Source of the DNA: an uncultured Collinsella sp.
Lineage (GTDB): Bacteria > Actinomycetota > Coriobacteriia > Coriobacteriales > Coriobacteriaceae
Assembly: GCA_900556205.1 (NCBI GenBank)
Contig: USNX01000070.1
Span: 1 to 6,811 of the forward strand
Direction: 5' to 3'
DNA: 6,811 bases
The notes beneath the pieces are model-generated. The model was not told the DNA's origin. It did not search any database and worked only from the letters and a program-made list of their open reading frames with translations. Shown here piece after piece: positions 1 to 5,934 of this stretch. Position numbers and translations under genes: made by a program. Positions within the stretch are counted from its first letter, which is position 1; every line of letters begins with the position of its first letter.

Positions 1-73
1 CTATAGAGCCCGTACAACCCAGGATGGCAACACGGAGGCGTCCATCGGGGCCATACGTCGTCTGGAAGGACAT
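1..73 (-). CDS. dxr: 1-deoxy-D-xylulose 5-phosphate reductoisomerase, N-terminal fragment
   Basis: Only the first 24 codons are inside the window; the gene runs off the left edge. The ATG (73-71) shares one base with the cdsA stop codon (TAATG). A GGAGG at 87-83 sits 9 nt upstream, so the start is well supported. The peptide reads through RVAILGCTGSI, which matches the NADPH-binding loop at the start of Dxr proteins (usually GSTGSIG; here Cys replaces the first Ser). Dxr converts DXP to methylerythritol 4-phosphate, the committed step of the MEP isoprenoid pathway, in the cytoplasm. The call rests on this motif plus the well-known order uppS-cdsA-dxr. Translation is probably coupled to cdsA. 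Another Rossmann-type dehydrogenase cannot be strictly excluded from 24 residues, but the context makes that unlikely. Confidence 0.88.
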   Translation of the reverse strand, partial: MSFQTTYGPDGRLRVAILGCTGSI

Positions 74-972
74 TACAGCACGCCTCCGATCATCAGCAAC
101 AGCTGCGCGGTAATGCAGCCAAAGATAAGCGAATCGCTACGATCGAGCATGCCGCCGTGGCCCGGGATAAGGTTACCGGAATCCTTGACGCCCACACCGC
201 GCTTGATGCGCGACTCGATAAGGTCGCCGATAACGCCCAAAATGGACACGACCACGCCGCACAGCAGCGCATAGGGCAGGCTAAGCTTGTAGAAGTGCGT
301 CGCCCACAGGATGAGCCAAATCAAAACCGAGCCCAGGATGCCGCCAACAAACCCCTCCCAGCTCTTTTTGGGTGAGATCTTGGGAACCATCTTGTGCTTG
401 CCGATACGGCTGCCCACGATGTAGGCAAACGAATCGGAGACCCAAAGGGACGCGCAAACGCCCACCGAAAGCAGGGCGCCGGCAAAACCGGGCACGGCAT
501 CGCGCAGCAGCACGATAGCCGACAGCATAAAGCCAGTGTAGATGGGACCCATGAGCGTCACGGCCACATCAGAGATGCGGGTACGCGGCGACCAGACATA
601 CCAAATGCCCACAGCGAGCATCAGGGCAAAAAGCAGGGCATTCAGCAACATCGAATCGCCCAACGCCGACAGCGGAAAGAGTACGGCGGCAGCGATACCC
701 ATGCGCTCGTTAGCCATCTTGCCATCGAGCCTCGTCATACGGAAAAACTCATAGCAGCACAGACCGCTCATGACAGAAACAAAGATGGCCGTGGGCACGA
801 TACCCAAAACCAGGCACAGGATAAAGACAACGGCGTAAACGATACCGGCGGCGGCACGGGTAATAAAGCCCGCAAGCCACGAACCGGTGCCATTCTTCGC
901 TGCGGGCGCTCCCGCAGCGACAGCCTTGCGCTCAGATGTCTTGGGAGCAGTTGCCTTGGGACGATCGGACAC
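73..972 (-). CDS. cdsA: Phosphatidate cytidylyltransferase (CDP-diglyceride synthase)
   Basis: This integral membrane enzyme makes CDP-diacylglycerol from phosphatidate and CTP, the branch point for bacterial phospholipids. The protein has 299 residues. About 30 Ala/Lys-rich, presumably cytoplasmic residues come first, then roughly eight hydrophobic segments from residue 40 to the end. The block WVSDSFAYIVGSRIGKHK (177-194) and PKKSWEG (201-207) are typical of the family. The C-terminal signature lies at 254-280 (SRIKR, then VKDSGNLIPGHGGMLDRSD), carrying the conserved Lys-Asp, His-Gly-Gly and Asp-Arg residues. The residue between DR and D is Ser, where I recall a hydrophobic residue in the classical signature. 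The start is GTG (972-970), with GAGGAGG 7 nt upstream, and it lies 2 nt after the uppS stop. The stop overlaps the dxr start by one base, so the gene sits inside a translationally coupled operon. The length is slightly above usual because of the N-terminal tail. Confidence 0.96.
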   Translation of the reverse strand: MSDRPKATAPKTSERKAVAAGAPAAKNGTGSWLAGFITRAAAGIVYAVVFILCLVLGIVPTAIFVSVMSGLCCYEFFRMTRLDGKMANERMGIAAAVLFPLSALGDSMLLNALLFALMLAVGIWYVWSPRTRISDVAVTLMGPIYTGFMLSAIVLLRDAVPGFAGALLSVGVCASLWVSDSFAYIVGSRIGKHKMVPKISPKKSWEGFVGGILGSVLIWLILWATHFYKLSLPYALLCGVVVSILGVIGDLIESRIKRGVGVKDSGNLIPGHGGMLDRSDSLIFGCITAQLLLMIGGVL

Positions 973-974
973 GA

Positions 975-1769
975 TTAAGCCTCCTCGGTCTTGCTCAGAC
1001 CACCAAACCTACGGTCACGGCCCTGATAGGCCAAAATGGCGTCGACAAGGCCCCAACGATCAAAGTCGGGCCAATAGGTATCGGTGACGTAGAATTCGGA
1101 ATAAGCCACCTGCCACAGCAGATAGTTCGAAAGGCGCAGCTCACCAGAAGTGCGAATCACAAGCTCAGGATCGGGAAGGCCGGCGGTATAGAGGTGGGAA
1201 GCCACCATGTCTTCATCAATTGCGGCAGGATCGATCTTACCGGCGGCAGCGTCGAGTGCGATCTGACGGACAGCGCGGGTAATCTCGGCACGCGCGCCGT
1301 AGTTGACGGCAAGCGCCAGCGTCATGCCGGTGTGATTGGCGCACTCGGCAAGACCGCGTTCAAAAACGTCGCGGGTCTTCTTGGGCAGCGCGGAAATGTC
1401 ACCCAAAAAGACAACGCGCACGTTTTCGCGCTTCAGAAGCGGCAGCTCGTCGATGAACGTCTTGGCAAACAGGTGCATCAGAACGTTGACTTCGTGCTGA
1501 GGGCGATTCCAGTTTTCGGTAGAAAACGCATAGGCCGAAAGCACGTCGACGCCCAGACGCACGCAGGCGGTAATAATCTCGCGAAGGGAGACGATACCCG
1601 CCTTGTGGCCCTCGGTGCGTGCAAGACCGCGCGACGTGGCCCAACGACCGTTGCCGTCCATGATGCACGAGATATGGTGCGGAATGTTATTGAGGTCAAG
1701 GTCGGAAAAACCGACGCCCGCAGGGGCGTCGGCAAAGTACTCGACCAGTTTATGCTCGTCGTATTGCAC
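975..1769 (-). CDS. uppS: Isoprenyl transferase (undecaprenyl diphosphate synthase family)
   Basis: This cis-prenyltransferase adds isopentenyl diphosphate units to farnesyl diphosphate to make the C55 carrier lipid precursor used for peptidoglycan and wall polymers. The protein has 264 residues. The catalytic block HHISCIMDGNGRWA is at 31-44, with the metal-binding Asp at 38. AYAFSTENWNRP follows in the middle of the protein, and RTSGELRLSNYLLWQ with YSEFYVTD and WPDF near the C-terminus. All are family hallmarks. Chain length cannot be read from the sequence, so C55 is inferred from synteny; in Actinomycetota related enzymes can make other lengths. The start is GTG (1769-1767), with GGAG 7 nt upstream, and it lies 1 nt after the frr stop. 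The next in-frame Met belongs to the catalytic motif itself, so it cannot be the start. Confidence 0.96.
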   Translation of the reverse strand: MQYDEHKLVEYFADAPAGVGFSDLDLNNIPHHISCIMDGNGRWATSRGLARTEGHKAGIVSLREIITACVRLGVDVLSAYAFSTENWNRPQHEVNVLMHLFAKTFIDELPLLKRENVRVVFLGDISALPKKTRDVFERGLAECANHTGMTLALAVNYGARAEITRAVRQIALDAAAGKIDPAAIDEDMVASHLYTAGLPDPELVIRTSGELRLSNYLLWQVAYSEFYVTDTYWPDFDRWGLVDAILAYQGRDRRFGGLSKTEEA

Positions 1770-1770
1770 C

Positions 1771-2307
1771 TTAGATCTCCATGACCTCGGCTTCTTTTTC
1801 CTTCAGAAGCTCCTCGACCTTGGCGACATACTCATCGGTGTGCTTCTGGACCTTGGCCTGCTCGCGACGAACATCGTCCTCGGTTAGCTCCTCATCGCGC
1901 TCAAGCTTGTTGTTGAAGTCGCGACGGATGTTACGGATAGACACCTTGGCCTGCTCGGCGTACTCGCGACACTCCTTGACGAGCTCGCGACGACGCTCCT
2001 CGGTGGGAGCCGGAAACGGCAGACGAACGACGGTGCCATCGGAGTTGGGGGTAATACCCAGATCGGAAGCGCCGATGGCCTTGACGATAGCATTGATGAG
2101 TGCCTTGTCCCACGGCTCGATGAGCAGCATGTGGGCCTCGGGGGTCTTGACGGCGGCAACCTGCGTGACCGGCGTGGGAACACCGTAATAATCGACGGTG
2201 ATGTCGGACAGAATGTTGGCATTGGCGCGGCCGGTACGAACCTTGGAGAAGTTATGCTTGAGGGACTCGAGCGACTTGTCCATGTGAGCGGTGATGTTCT
2301 CTGCCAT
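1771..2307 (-). CDS. frr: Ribosome recycling factor
   Basis: RRF works with EF-G to split post-termination ribosomes so that they can be reused. The protein has 178 residues, close to the family norm of about 185. It shows RTGRANANIL (24-33), the YYGVPTPV segment (40-47) of the small beta domain, IEPWD (63-67), and the conserved arginine-rich helix VSIRNIRRD (122-130). It ends in a long charged helix (about 135-175), which completes the three-helix bundle. No key residue appears to be missing. The ATG (2307-2305) follows AGGAGG with 7 nt spacing and lies 2 nt after the pyrH stop, so its expression is probably coupled to pyrH. Confidence 0.97.
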   Translation of the reverse strand: MAENITAHMDKSLESLKHNFSKVRTGRANANILSDITVDYYGVPTPVTQVAAVKTPEAHMLLIEPWDKALINAIVKAIGASDLGITPNSDGTVVRLPFPAPTEERRRELVKECREYAEQAKVSIRNIRRDFNNKLERDEELTEDDVRREQAKVQKHTDEYVAKVEELLKEKEAEVMEI

Positions 2308-2309
2308 GC

Positions 2310-3032
2310 TTAATCCTCCTGATAGACGAGCGTGCCGACGGACTCACCCGAAAGCGCGCGCTTGACGGTGTCCTCGCCATCGATGTTGAGGACCAAAATC
2401 GGCATACGGTTATCCTGGCACAGAGCCGTAGCCGTGGAATCCATAACCTGCAGGCCGCGGACGAGCACCTCGTGATAGGTAATCTTGTCAAAACGGACGG
2501 CATCGGCGCACTTGACGGGATCCTTGTCGTAGATGCCGTCAACCTTGGTGGCTTTAATCAGAATCTCGGCGCCGATCTCGCACGCACGAAGAGCAGCGGC
2601 GGTGTCGGTCGTAAAGTACGGATTGCCCGAACCGGCGGCAAAAATAACGACGTTGCCCTTGGAAAGGTGGTTGATGGCGCGACGGCGAATATAGGGCTCG
2701 CAGATCTCGTTCATCTGGATAGCGCTCATAACGCGACAGGGAACATCGTTGTGCTCGAAGGCATCCTGCAGGGCGAGCGCGTTCATAACGGTTGCCAGCA
2801 TGCCCATGTAGTCGGCCTGAGCACGCTCCATGCCACCGGCAGCGCCGGCCATGCCGCGGAAAATATTACCGCCGCCGACAACGACGCCGACCTCATGGCC
2901 AACGGCGAGCAGCTCCTTGACCTGTTTGGCAAGATGGTCGGTAACCTTGGGGTCGATGCCATACTGGCCGTCGCCCATCAGTGCTTCGCCAGAAAGCTTA
3001 AGAAGCACGCGTTTATATCGGATGTCGGACAA
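2310..3032 (-). CDS. pyrH: UMP kinase
   Basis: PyrH phosphorylates UMP to UDP with ATP in the cytoplasm, feeding RNA, DNA and UDP-sugar synthesis. The bacterial enzyme belongs to the amino acid kinase fold and is usually a hexamer regulated by GTP and UTP. The protein has 240 residues, the normal size. Motifs are KLSGEAL (12-18), the glycine loop [10 protein letters not shown] (51-60), [16 protein letters not shown] (73-88), [13 protein letters not shown] (134-146) and [13 protein letters not shown] (160-172), with [12 protein letters not shown] (197-208) near the end. The start is TTG (3032-3030), with GGAGG 6 nt upstream; the next in-frame Met comes after the first KLSGEAL motif, so the TTG is needed. 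It is the first gene of the pyrH-frr-uppS-cdsA-dxr run and is separated from tsf by a terminator, which implies its own promoter. Confidence 0.97.
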   Translation of the reverse strand: MSDIRYKRVLLKLSGEALMGDGQYGIDPKVTDHLAKQVKELLAVGHEVGVVVGGGNIFRGMAGAAGGMERAQADYMGMLATVMNALALQDAFEHNDVPCRVMSAIQMNEICEPYIRRRAINHLSKGNVVIFAAGSGNPYFTTDTAAALRACEIGAEILIKATKVDGIYDKDPVKCADAVRFDKITYHEVLVRGLQVMDSTATALCQDNRMPILVLNIDGEDTVKRALSGESVGTLVYQED

Positions 3033-3062
3033 AGCGATCCTCCTTTAGATTGAACTCTCAAC

Positions 3063-3071
3063 ATTCTATCA
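3063..3071 (-). promoter_or_regulatory. Candidate extended -10 promoter for pyrH
   Basis: On the minus strand the bases read TGATAGAAT, an extended -10 element (TG, one base, then TAGAAT, 5 of 6 matches to TATAAT). No good -35 box lies 16-18 nt upstream, which is common for extended -10 promoters. A start near 3056 would leave about 24 nt of leader before the TTG, with room for the GGAGG. The position just after the tsf terminator fits the need for a separate promoter. The call rests on short motifs only. Confidence 0.4.
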
Positions 3072-3073
3072 AA

Positions 3074-3089
3074 GGCTCTAAGAAGAGCC
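3074..3089 (-). repeat. Short perfect inverted repeat upstream of pyrH
   Basis: The arms GGCTCT (3074-3079) and AGAGCC (3084-3089) enclose a 4-base loop. The repeat lies between the tsf terminator and the candidate pyrH -10 element. In RNA reading from tsf it would form a 6-bp hairpin followed by only three U residues, so it could be a weak second terminator. As DNA it occupies the spacer upstream of the -10 box, where it could be a protein-binding site. Which of these applies, if either, cannot be told from the sequence. Confidence 0.5.
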
Positions 3090-3092
3090 ATG

Positions 3093-3127
3093 AAAAAGCA
3101 GGCTGTGAGTAAAACCCACAGCCTGCT
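3093..3127 (-). terminator. Rho-independent terminator after tsf
   Basis: A perfect 11-bp inverted repeat (AGCAGGCTGTG at 3097-3107 and CACAGCCTGCT at 3117-3127) with a 9-base loop is followed on the minus strand by a run of five T residues (3097-3093, the first also closing the stem). It lies 23 nt past the tsf stop codon. No matching T run exists on the plus-strand side, so it works only for minus-strand transcription. It ends the rpsB-tsf transcript. Confidence 0.92.
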
Positions 3128-3150
3128 CATTACCAGCTACAAGAGCTTAT

Positions 3151-4020
3151 TTACTCGCCACGGACCAGACGGTCAAAGGCAACGACGGTAATGGTGTCGC
3201 CGAGCTCCTTGGAGACCTGCTCAGCGTACTTCTTGATGGTGAGGGAGCTGTCCTTGATGAACTCCTGCTCGGTGAGCACGGACTGCTTGTAGAACTTCTC
3301 CAGACGGCCGACAGCCATCTTCTCCTGGATAGCCTCGGGCTTACCGGACTCGGCAGCCTGAGCCATGTAGATCTGCTTCTCGTGCTCGACGGTCTCGGCC
3401 GGAACCTGATCGCGGGTAGCGCAGATCGGGGCGACGGCGGCAACCTGAAGGGCAACGTCGTGAGCGAAGGTCTTGAAGGACTCAGCCTGAGCGGTCTCGG
3501 CCTTCTCGAAGGCGAACTCGACGAGGACGCCGATCTTACCACCCATGTGGATGTAAGAAGCGAGCGCGCCGTTCTCAGCCTTGCGGGCAGCGAAGCGGGA
3601 GATCTTCATGTTCTCGCCCATGATGTGAATCATCTCGGTGAGCTCGGAGGAAACGGTCTCCTCGCCCATCGGCTTCTCGAGCAGAGCGTCGACGTCAGCA
3701 GGCTCGGTGGTAGCGACAACCTCAGCGACCTTGGAAGCAAAGCCGGTGAACTTGGCGTTGGAGCCAACGAAGTCGGTCTCGCAGGAGAGCTCGAGCAGAG
3801 CGCCGGTCTTGCCATCCTCGGAGACGAACGCGGCGACAGCGCCCTCGTTGGTCTCACGGCCAGCCTTCTTGGCAGCCTTGGCAAGGCCGTTCTTACGCAG
3901 AACGTCGACAGCGGCGTCCATGTCGCCGTCAGCCTCGACGAGAGCCTTCTTGCACTCCATCATCGGGGAGTCGGTCATCTCGCGGAGCTGCTTGACCATA
4001 GCGGCGGTAATCTGGGCCAT
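3151..4020 (-). CDS. tsf: Translation elongation factor Ts
   Basis: EF-Ts is the guanine nucleotide exchange factor that regenerates EF-Tu-GTP during elongation. The protein has 289 residues, full length for the long form of the family. The N-terminal UBA-like domain (about 3-45) carries MTDSPMMECKKAL (15-27). The ETDFV motif (81-85), which contacts EF-Tu, is intact, as are the core repeats with MGENMKISRF (134-143) and the C-terminal GRLEKFYKQSVLTEQEF (238-254). I chose the ATG at 4020-4018 because AAAGGA lies 6 nt upstream and MAQITA is a typical N-terminus. An in-frame TTG five codons earlier overlaps that ribosome binding site and is not needed. The gene follows rpsB after a 45-nt AT-rich gap without a terminator, so the two are cotranscribed. 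Codon choice is strongly biased, as expected for a highly expressed gene. Confidence 0.97.
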   Translation of the reverse strand: MAQITAAMVKQLREMTDSPMMECKKALVEADGDMDAAVDVLRKNGLAKAAKKAGRETNEGAVAAFVSEDGKTGALLELSCETDFVGSNAKFTGFASKVAEVVATTEPADVDALLEKPMGEETVSSELTEMIHIMGENMKISRFAARKAENGALASYIHMGGKIGVLVEFAFEKAETAQAESFKTFAHDVALQVAAVAPICATRDQVPAETVEHEKQIYMAQAAESGKPEAIQEKMAVGRLEKFYKQSVLTEQEFIKDSSLTIKKYAEQVSKELGDTITVVAFDRLVRGE

Positions 4021-4065
4021 TGTGGTTCCTTTCAAAGAGATGAAAAAGAATTAACTAAGACTGAT

Positions 4066-4794
4066 TTACTCGGCCTTGGGCTCAGCGGCCATCTCGGCCT
4101 CGGAGACCTGCTCCTTGCCGGAGCCAGCGAGGCAGGCGTCAGCCATGAGCTCGCACATAAGGGTGACAGCGGAGATAGCGTCATCGTTGCAGGGGATGCC
4201 GTACTCGACCTCGTCGGGATCGGAGTTGGTGTCGATCAGAGCGACGACGGGGATGTTCAGGCGCTGGGCCTCCTTGATGGCGTTCTCCTCGCGCTTGGTG
4301 TCGATGACGAAGAGAGCCTGGGGCAGACCCTTCATGTCGCGGGCGCCACCGAGGTTGGTCTGGAGCTTGGTGAGCTCCTTACCGAGCACAGCCTGCTCCT
4401 TCTTGGGCAGAACAGCCATGCGGCCGTCCTCGACCATGGCCTCGAGCTCCTCCATGCGGTTGATGCGGGAGCGGATGGTGACGAAGTTGGTCAGCATACC
4501 GCCGAGCCAACGCTGGTTGATGTAAGGCATGTTGGCGCGCTCAGCAGCGTTCTTGACGGCCTCCTGAGCCTGCTTCTTGGTGCCGACGAACAGCACGTTG
4601 CCACCCTTGGCGACGTTCTTGACGAAGGTGTAGGCCTGGTCGGCGTCGAGGATGGTCTGCTTGAGGTCAAGGATGTAGATGCCGTTGCGCTCACCGAAGA
4701 TGAACGGCTTCATCTTGGGGTTCCAGCGACGGGTCTGGTGACCGAAGTGGCAGCCGGCCTCGAGCAGGGTGCGGATATTAATCTTGGTAGCCAT
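4066..4794 (-). CDS. rpsB: 30S ribosomal protein S2
   Basis: S2 joins the 30S subunit late in assembly and is needed, with S1 where present, for mRNA binding. The protein has 242 residues, the normal size. Motifs are [19 protein letters not shown] (10-28), [10 protein letters not shown] (68-77), [12 protein letters not shown] (93-104), the coiled-coil insertion (about 106-150), and [12 protein letters not shown] (182-193). The usual PGNDDAI segment is PCNDDAI here (201-207), a single Gly-to-Cys difference as I recall the family. The tail is acidic and Ala/Glu-rich. The ATG (4794-4792) has AGGAGG 6 nt upstream. It is the first gene after the 4936-4964 promoter and has a leader of about 135 nt. 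In several bacteria S2 represses its own operon through the leader, so the same is possible here, but this is inference. Confidence 0.98.
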   Translation of the reverse strand: MATKINIRTLLEAGCHFGHQTRRWNPKMKPFIFGERNGIYILDLKQTILDADQAYTFVKNVAKGGNVLFVGTKKQAQEAVKNAAERANMPYINQRWLGGMLTNFVTIRSRINRMEELEAMVEDGRMAVLPKKEQAVLGKELTKLQTNLGGARDMKGLPQALFVIDTKREENAIKEAQRLNIPVVALIDTNSDPDEVEYGIPCNDDAISAVTLMCELMADACLAGSGKEQVSEAEMAAEPKAE

Positions 4795-4930
4795 GTTAAA
4801 CCTCCTGTGGTTTGCCTCCGCGCGGGGTCATCCTCCAAAACCAACCCGGACATGTGCTACCAAAGCCCGGGCACCACGGTATGAAGTAGCCGCGCGTGCG
4901 TGATAAAAACATGTTGCCGTGAAGCAACCC
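4795..4930 (-). promoter_or_regulatory. 5' leader of the rpsB-tsf transcript, possible structured regulator
   Basis: If transcription starts near 4929-4930, about 135 nt precede the rpsB ATG. The leader begins with a 5-bp hairpin (GTTGC/GCAAC, 4928-4924 with 4917-4913). Two further complementary pairs, 4890-4885 with 4861-4856 and 4871-4867 with 4849-4845, interleave in pseudoknot order. Three GGAGG motifs occur close to the gene (4836-4832, 4819-4815, 4805-4801). A 38-codon ORF (4912-4796) also fits. I recognise no named riboswitch or ribosomal-protein leader family here. Autoregulation by S2 is an inference from what is known of other rpsB leaders. Confidence 0.4.
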
Positions 4931-4935
4931 GATGA

Positions 4936-4964
4936 ATGATAGCAGGAATGCATCTTCCTGCCAA
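4936..4964 (-). promoter_or_regulatory. Sigma-70-type promoter for rpsB-tsf
   Basis: On the minus strand the -35 box TTGGCA (4964-4959, 5 of 6 matches) and the -10 box TATCAT (4941-4936, 5 of 6 matches) are separated by exactly 17 nt. The predicted start is near 4929-4930. It is the best promoter match in the only sizeable intergenic gap and it drives two very highly expressed genes. Upstream xerC transcription may also read in, since I see no convincing terminator between xerC and this promoter. Confidence 0.75.
4942..4961. repeat. Perfect inverted repeat inside the rpsB promoter
   Basis: The arms GCAGGAA (4942-4948) and TTCCTGC (4955-4961) are perfect inverses with a 6-bp centre. The repeat fills the spacer between the -10 and -35 boxes and covers the last three bases of the -35 box. 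It lies upstream of the predicted transcript, so it should act as DNA, for example as an operator for a dimeric regulator, rather than as an RNA hairpin. No specific regulator is recognised. Confidence 0.6.
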
Positions 4965-5013
4965 CCCGCAATCAAAACCACACACCTGAGTGCGGCGCGA
5001 GACGTCCCAGCCA

Positions 5014-5934
5014 CTATTCGCCGCGGGGATGGGCTTGAGCCACGGCACGTTTGAGCCGATCGGGCGTGAGATGCGTGTAGATCTGCGTCGTGGACAGACT
5101 CGCATGACCCAGCAGCTCTTGAACCGAGCGCAAGTCCGCACCGCCCTCGAGCAAGTCGGTCGCAAAGGTATGGCGCATCGCATGCGGGGCGATGTCGGCC
5201 GGAATGCCGGCGAGCGTCGCCAGCGTATGGAACCGCCGCCGGAGCATGGCGGCGCTCATGCGATTGCCGCGCGCCGATATAAGCAGCGGATGCGGCCCGG
5301 TAGCGAGGTCACGGTGCTTTGCACGAGAGAGCAACTCCGGCCTCCCCTCCTCAATATAGAGACGCGTCGCCTCGAGTGCGCGACGATACAGAGGAACGAT
5401 GCGCTCCTTGCTCCCCTTGCCCCACAGGCGCAGCGTGCGTTCGGACCAAGCGATGGACTCCACATTGAGTGCTGCGAGCTCAGAGATACGGGCGCCGGAT
5501 GCATAAAGCAGCTCGAGCATCGCCGCATCGCGCAGTCCCGCTGGTGTTGAGGTATCAGGCGTCTTGAGCAGCGCCTCGACCTGATGGGTCGTAAGGACGC
5601 CCGGCAGGTCACGCGGCAGCTTGGGCGATGCGATCGCCGAGGCCACATCGCCCTCGACTATCCCCTCGGCAGCCATCCAGCGATAGAGAGATCGGATAGC
5701 CGACAGGTGCGCCGCAAGCGTTCGGGGAGCCACCTGCTCACGCGAAAGCTCGGCAAGATAGCGACGAATGGTGCGCACGTCGGCAGCGAAAGCATCGATA
5801 TCCTCGCGCTCGCACCAGGAAGCAAAGCGCTCCAGCCTCGAGCCATAGGCCGTCACCGTGTTGGGAGAAAGTCCCTCGACACGTGCGATATAGGCGATAA
5901 ACGAGTCGACGGCATCGTACAGGTCAAAGGCTAT
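5014..5934 (-). CDS. xerC: Tyrosine recombinase XerC
   Basis: This site-specific recombinase resolves chromosome dimers at dif. With the start proposed here it has 306 residues, the normal family size. The N-terminal SAM-like core-binding domain (about 3-90) includes EGLSPNTVTAYGSRLERF (20-37). The catalytic domain has Arg149 (GARISEL), Lys173 (GKGSKER), His251 and Arg254 (HAMRHTFAT), His277 (GHASLSTTQ) and the nucleophile Tyr286 (IYTHL), so the full R-K-H-R-H-Y set is present. The start is odd. The first ATG, GTG or TTG in frame is a GTG at 5856-5854, which would remove 26 residues of clearly homologous sequence. An ATA (5934-5932) overlapping the trmFO stop as ATAG, with GGAGG 9 nt upstream, is the best start; CTG at 5922-5920 is the alternative but lacks a suitably spaced GGAGG. 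XerC rather than XerD is inferred from its place after trmFO, as in Bacillus codV. Confidence 0.93.
   Translation of the reverse strand: MAFDLYDAVDSFIAYIARVEGLSPNTVTAYGSRLERFASWCEREDIDAFAADVRTIRRYLAELSREQVAPRTLAAHLSAIRSLYRWMAAEGIVEGDVASAIASPKLPRDLPGVLTTHQVEALLKTPDTSTPAGLRDAAMLELLYASGARISELAALNVESIAWSERTLRLWGKGSKERIVPLYRRALEATRLYIEEGRPELLSRAKHRDLATGPHPLLISARGNRMSAAMLRRRFHTLATLAGIPADIAPHAMRHTFATDLLEGGADLRSVQELLGHASLSTTQIYTHLTPDRLKRAVAQAHPRGE

Noticed and set aside
394..2188. Several plus-strand open frames of 130-280 codons opposite cdsA, uppS and frr
   Set aside because: They mirror well-supported minus-strand genes, have no recognisable motifs, and their length is explained by the GC-rich codon use of the real genes.
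3046..3072. Alternative pyrH promoter with TTGATA as -35 and TCTAAA as -10
   Set aside because: The spacing is 17 nt, but transcription would begin within or after the GGAGG of pyrH and remove its ribosome binding site.
4018..4035. tsf starting five codons earlier at a TTG (4035-4033)
   Set aside because: That TTG overlaps the AAAGGA ribosome binding site of the ATG at 4020, and the extra residues are not part of the usual EF-Ts N-terminus.
3382..4884. A 500-codon plus-strand open frame opposite tsf and rpsB
   Set aside because: It lies antisense to two unmistakable, highly expressed genes and extends across their promoter leader. Its composition is low-complexity Leu/Gly/Asp/Val/Ala, as produced by the biased codon use of the opposite strand. 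No family motif is visible.
4965..5013. A terminator for xerC
   Set aside because: I looked for a GC-rich stem followed by a T run on the minus strand and found no convincing one, so xerC transcripts may run into rpsB.
4795..5013. A dif site or attachment site next to xerC
   Set aside because: No sequence resembling a 28-bp dif with XerC/XerD half-sites is present; dif normally lies near the replication terminus, not beside xerC.
4796..5014. A 72-codon minus-strand frame covering the whole xerC-rpsB gap
   Set aside because: Its GTG overlaps the xerC stop, but the rpsB promoter lies inside it and no homology is visible. Only its distal 38-codon part is kept, as a weak leader-ORF candidate.
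5014..5856. xerC starting at the GTG at 5856-5854
   Set aside because: This would cut 26 residues of the core-binding domain that are plainly coding and would leave a protein shorter than the family norm, and the proposed upstream start has a better-placed GGAGG.
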